64,000 nt of DNA. Origin: Vicia villosa (taxonomy: Eukaryota > Streptophyta > Magnoliopsida > Fabales > Fabaceae). Below are positions 61,704 through 64,000 of the stretch, piece by piece. The notes below the pieces were generated by a model. The model saw only the letters and a list, made by a program, of their open reading frames with translations. It searched no databases and was not told the DNA's origin. The DNA is taken from contig NC_081185.1 of the NCBI RefSeq assembly GCF_029867415.1, positions 71,433,156-71,497,155 on the forward strand. The letters run 5' to 3'. Each line of letters opens with the position of its first letter. Positions within the stretch are counted from its first letter, which is position 1. A program made the position numbers and the translations under genes.

Positions 61704-62045
61704 TCATTTGTTTAGAACTCCTAAGCCAATAGTCAGAGTTTGAAATCTCGAGAACATGGCTTCAATGGTCTCGTCATCTTCCATCTTGAAGGCTTCATAC
61801 TTCTGAATTAAGGCCAGAGCTTTTGTCTCTTTAACTTGAGCATTGCCTTCATGGGTCATTTTAAGTGACTCAAATATATCATGTGTTGTATCTCTGTTTG
61901 TGATTTTCTCATCTACCACAATATCCCATAGAACAGGATCTTGTCCTAGAAAGAAACTTTCTATTCTATCTTTCCAATATTCAAAATTTTCTCCATCAAA
62001 CACAGGGGGTTTTGTATAACCATTGTTGTTTAAATCATTCGCCAT
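61704..62045 (-). pseudogene. gag: SIRE-type gag N-terminal part
   Basis: 113 codons from ATG at 62045: MANDLNNNGYTKPPVFDGE, then capsid motifs ending in QTLTIGLGVLNK. Compared with 11328-11987, about 50 residues are deleted in frame between DIVVD and KITNRDT. A TGA ends the frame at a site that is Gly in the plus-strand copy. Confidence 0.88.
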
Positions 62046-62104
62046 AGTGTTTCCCTTCTGGATCTTTTTCAGACACAGTTAAGTGTTTGCACCCAGAACC
62101 AAGT

Positions 62105-62116
62105 GCTCTGATGCCA
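62105..62116 (-). other. Primer binding site of SIRE relative
   Basis: On the minus strand TGGCATCAGAGC follows the LTR end CAACCTTCA, as in the plus-strand SIRE element. Confidence 0.9.
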
Positions 62117-62118
62117 AT

Positions 62119-63125
62119 TGAAGGTTGAGAAAACACTTCAAAGGGGGGGTTGAAAAAGTTATTCTTTTTCTTATGTAGGAAAGATAAACAGAACACAATT
62201 ATTTTTATCCTGGTTCGTTTTCAACTCAAACTACTTCAGTCCACCCTCCTCAAGTGATTTGCCTCTCTCAACGAGGACTTAATCCACTATAATAAGAACT
62301 TGATTACAATTGCACAGCCCACTGTGTGACTAACAATAAAATGCACAAACCAAACTGCTGGTGACTAACAACCTGCACAAACCAACTGTTTGTGACTAAC
62401 CAATTCTAAGACTCAACTAGTCCTAGACTTCTTGAGACTTCTGACCCAACTGGTCTCTCAAGGAACTGTTACAAAGTAACTTCAAATGACACTCTTTAGG
62501 ATTGCTTCTACAAAGCGTTAATCACGATTGTGATATTTCACTAATATTTGGTACAAAGAATTTGAACTCAGAATATGGATATGAGAACTTTTCTTCACCG
62601 AGTTGTGATGTATCTTCACACTTTGATAATTTTTCAGAATAATGAGGTTCGTGTGAGTAATCATTGTGTGTGTTGTTTCAAATGAACATGAATATATAGC
62701 TTAAGATTTTTCATCTGTTAACTTGATTCTTGAACAAAACATTTAATGCTTGCGTGTTGCTTTTCGTTTTGTTTTCTCCAATGAGCTGCATGTGGATAGC
62801 TTCTTCAATTAACCTTGGGATTTGCGCTTTTTGAGTGTTGCATCCTCCTTGCTAATGACTATGTTTTAAACGGTATCTTTCTTTTTTTGAGTCAGACTTC
62901 ATGATATTCTGTTCAGCTTGGAATATATCTTCTGTATCAGTATGTTTGCAGCGGTTTTTGTGCTTTATCAGAAGTTGCTTTAAGACTTGAACATTTTTGC
63001 ATTTGTTCATCTTTGCGCATCAAGTTCTGATGGTACTTGTATTGAATCATCTTCTGAAATTAGAAACACATAATTAGAGTACCACATTTGCTTATACAAA
63101 ATTTATTTCCTTGTTATCATCAAAG
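62119..63125 (-). mobile_element. SIRE-relative LTR, 5' end cut
   Basis: About 1.0 kb. On the minus strand it ends AAGTGTTTTCTCAACCTTCA, similar to the 5' LTR end at 11241, with CTATATATT as a likely TATA at about 62692-62699. Its first 40 bp or so are missing because another element begins at 63126. Confidence 0.85.
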
Positions 63126-64000
63126 TGTTAGAAAGTATATGATAAGAATTTCTAGTATCGTCTCCTCAGGGATTGATGCGATATTATCGCCGTTCTACAA
63201 CTTAGTGTATTTTGAGTTAAGTTTTGGGTAACCATTTGGTGACATGAAATATTAATAACATACAAAGTAAGTAAAGACAATAAATTAGGGTTTGAAAATA
63301 ATTTGAGAAAACTGTGTCAAGATTAGTATTCGTTACTTTGCTTCATATGTACTCTAGTGATCATATATATGAACCCATTAATGATTAATACAATCACGTA
63401 TCCTCTCGATACTGTTTATCTCTAAAGCAATATCGTGATTATTATCATATTAACCGTAGATGATCTCTCATGCCGACAATCAACATGATAATCTTAAAAG
63501 CTTTATACTTATGATTATCAACTCACAAATCTATCTCTAGAGTTTGTTTATTGATAGATGAATATCTTTTAGGTCTATCTTTGAAACATATCTCTCTATA
63601 GTGATCCAAAACAACAAATGAAACATAAACAACAAGATATTCACCATGTATTGATCATTAACCAAGTTCATACATAATAGATCAAAGAAAGTACATATTT
63701 ACAAACTAACTACCTCTAATCTTGACACAAGATGAAACTTTGCCCTCCATATCCATGGAAGCTTCAACAACAAGCAACAAACCAAGATTTAGTGACATCA
63801 AACTCAAGAAGATTGAAGAAAGATGTTTTGAAATCTTGATTTTCTCTTAAGGAAAATGGTTTTTCTCTTCTTATCTTGCCCTAGCTTTTTTTCCAAGTGT
63901 GTGTTATGATAAAACTATTCTAATTACCCTTAATCATCAATTTTATATGGCTAAGAACAAAAGTTGAAAAAGTAGGTCTGCTGAGCGGGACAGGTCCGCT
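63126..64000 (+). mobile_element. Start of an unclassified LTR-like element
   Basis: The SIRE LTR is interrupted after ATCATCAAAG and new sequence starts TGTTAGAAAGTATATG. The TG start and the possible target duplication CAAAG (63121-63125) suggest an LTR insertion whose other end is outside the window. No frame is coding. The last bases hold GCTGAGCGGG and TCCGCT words. Confidence 0.5.

Larger units (their letters stand above)
58596..63125 (-). mobile_element. Minus-strand SIRE relative with decayed gag and lost pol
   Basis: Reading from 63125 down: LTR (62119-63125), primer binding site, gag start, a duplicated gag/protease segment, then after the first part of protease a jump to non-coding 3' sequence with purine tracts (CTCCCCC on the plus strand near 58748 and 58797). 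The 3' region continues at 45661-46243 and 27045-27333 beyond the two solo LTRs. Integrase, reverse transcriptase and RNase H are absent. Confidence 0.82.

Overview
The window is a nest of plant retrotransposons with no recognisable host gene. Very long LTRs of the Ogre/Tat kind (starting TGTCATACCC and 3.3 to 4.9 kb long), SIRE/Maximus-type Ty1/copia elements, an initiator-tRNA-Met primed gypsy family and a legume-type foldback MITE all point to a large-genome legume, most likely of the pea/vetch/clover group. The genus cannot be fixed from this sequence. All open frames of real length are retrotransposon gag or pol.

Layout from left to right. (1) 1-27044 is a non-autonomous Ty3/gypsy-like family arranged LTR - internal - LTR - internal - LTR: a 5'-cut LTR at 1-553, internal copy 1 at 554-7769, a shared middle LTR at 7770-20947, internal copy 2 at 20948-24178 and the last LTR at 24179-27044. 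Internal copy 1 carries an Ogre-type solo LTR (741-4725, target duplication CGTAA), which itself carries a 306-bp MULE-type MITE (2495-2800, perfect 9-bp duplication). The middle LTR is split by a SIRE/Maximus-type copia composite (9212-19648) with two 1208-bp LTRs, a gag broken by a 5-nt deletion and an intact 1044-codon pol frame. (2) 27045-63125 is a minus-strand SIRE-like relative that lost most of pol and has a duplicated, decayed gag. It is split by two Ogre-type solo LTRs. Solo LTR B (27339-45655, duplication GATAA) holds a 15.0-kb minus-strand element with 4.0-kb LTRs and 7.0 kb of non-coding repeats (27539-42565, duplication TCAAG). Solo LTR C (46249-58590, duplication ACCAC) holds a minus-strand copia element (48064-55471) with intact gag and a pol frame that lacks integrase. 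(3) 63126-64000 starts another, unclassified element.

Nesting and LTR comparison give an order. The three complete or near-complete insertions (SIRE composite, 15-kb element, integrase-less copia) have LTR pairs differing by only about 0.4 to 0.6 percent by eye, so they are recent. The solo LTRs and the minus-strand SIRE relative are older hosts. The SIRE composite retains a full set of copia enzymes, while the gypsy tandem, the 15-kb element and the integrase-less copia would need enzymes supplied in trans.

The most unusual signals are these. First, a candidate -1 ribosomal frameshift signal at the gag/pol junction of the integrase-less copia element: a U UUA AAU heptamer directly before the gag stop, with a 15-bp stem downstream. 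Second, ten copies of the palindrome GGTCGACC in that element's U3, in five pairs with 21-22 bp between partners. Third, five short hairpins in solo LTR B with different but self-complementary stems and, in four of them, a common AYCTA loop. Fourth, PBS-like and anti-PBS-like sequences in the Ogre/Tat-type elements.
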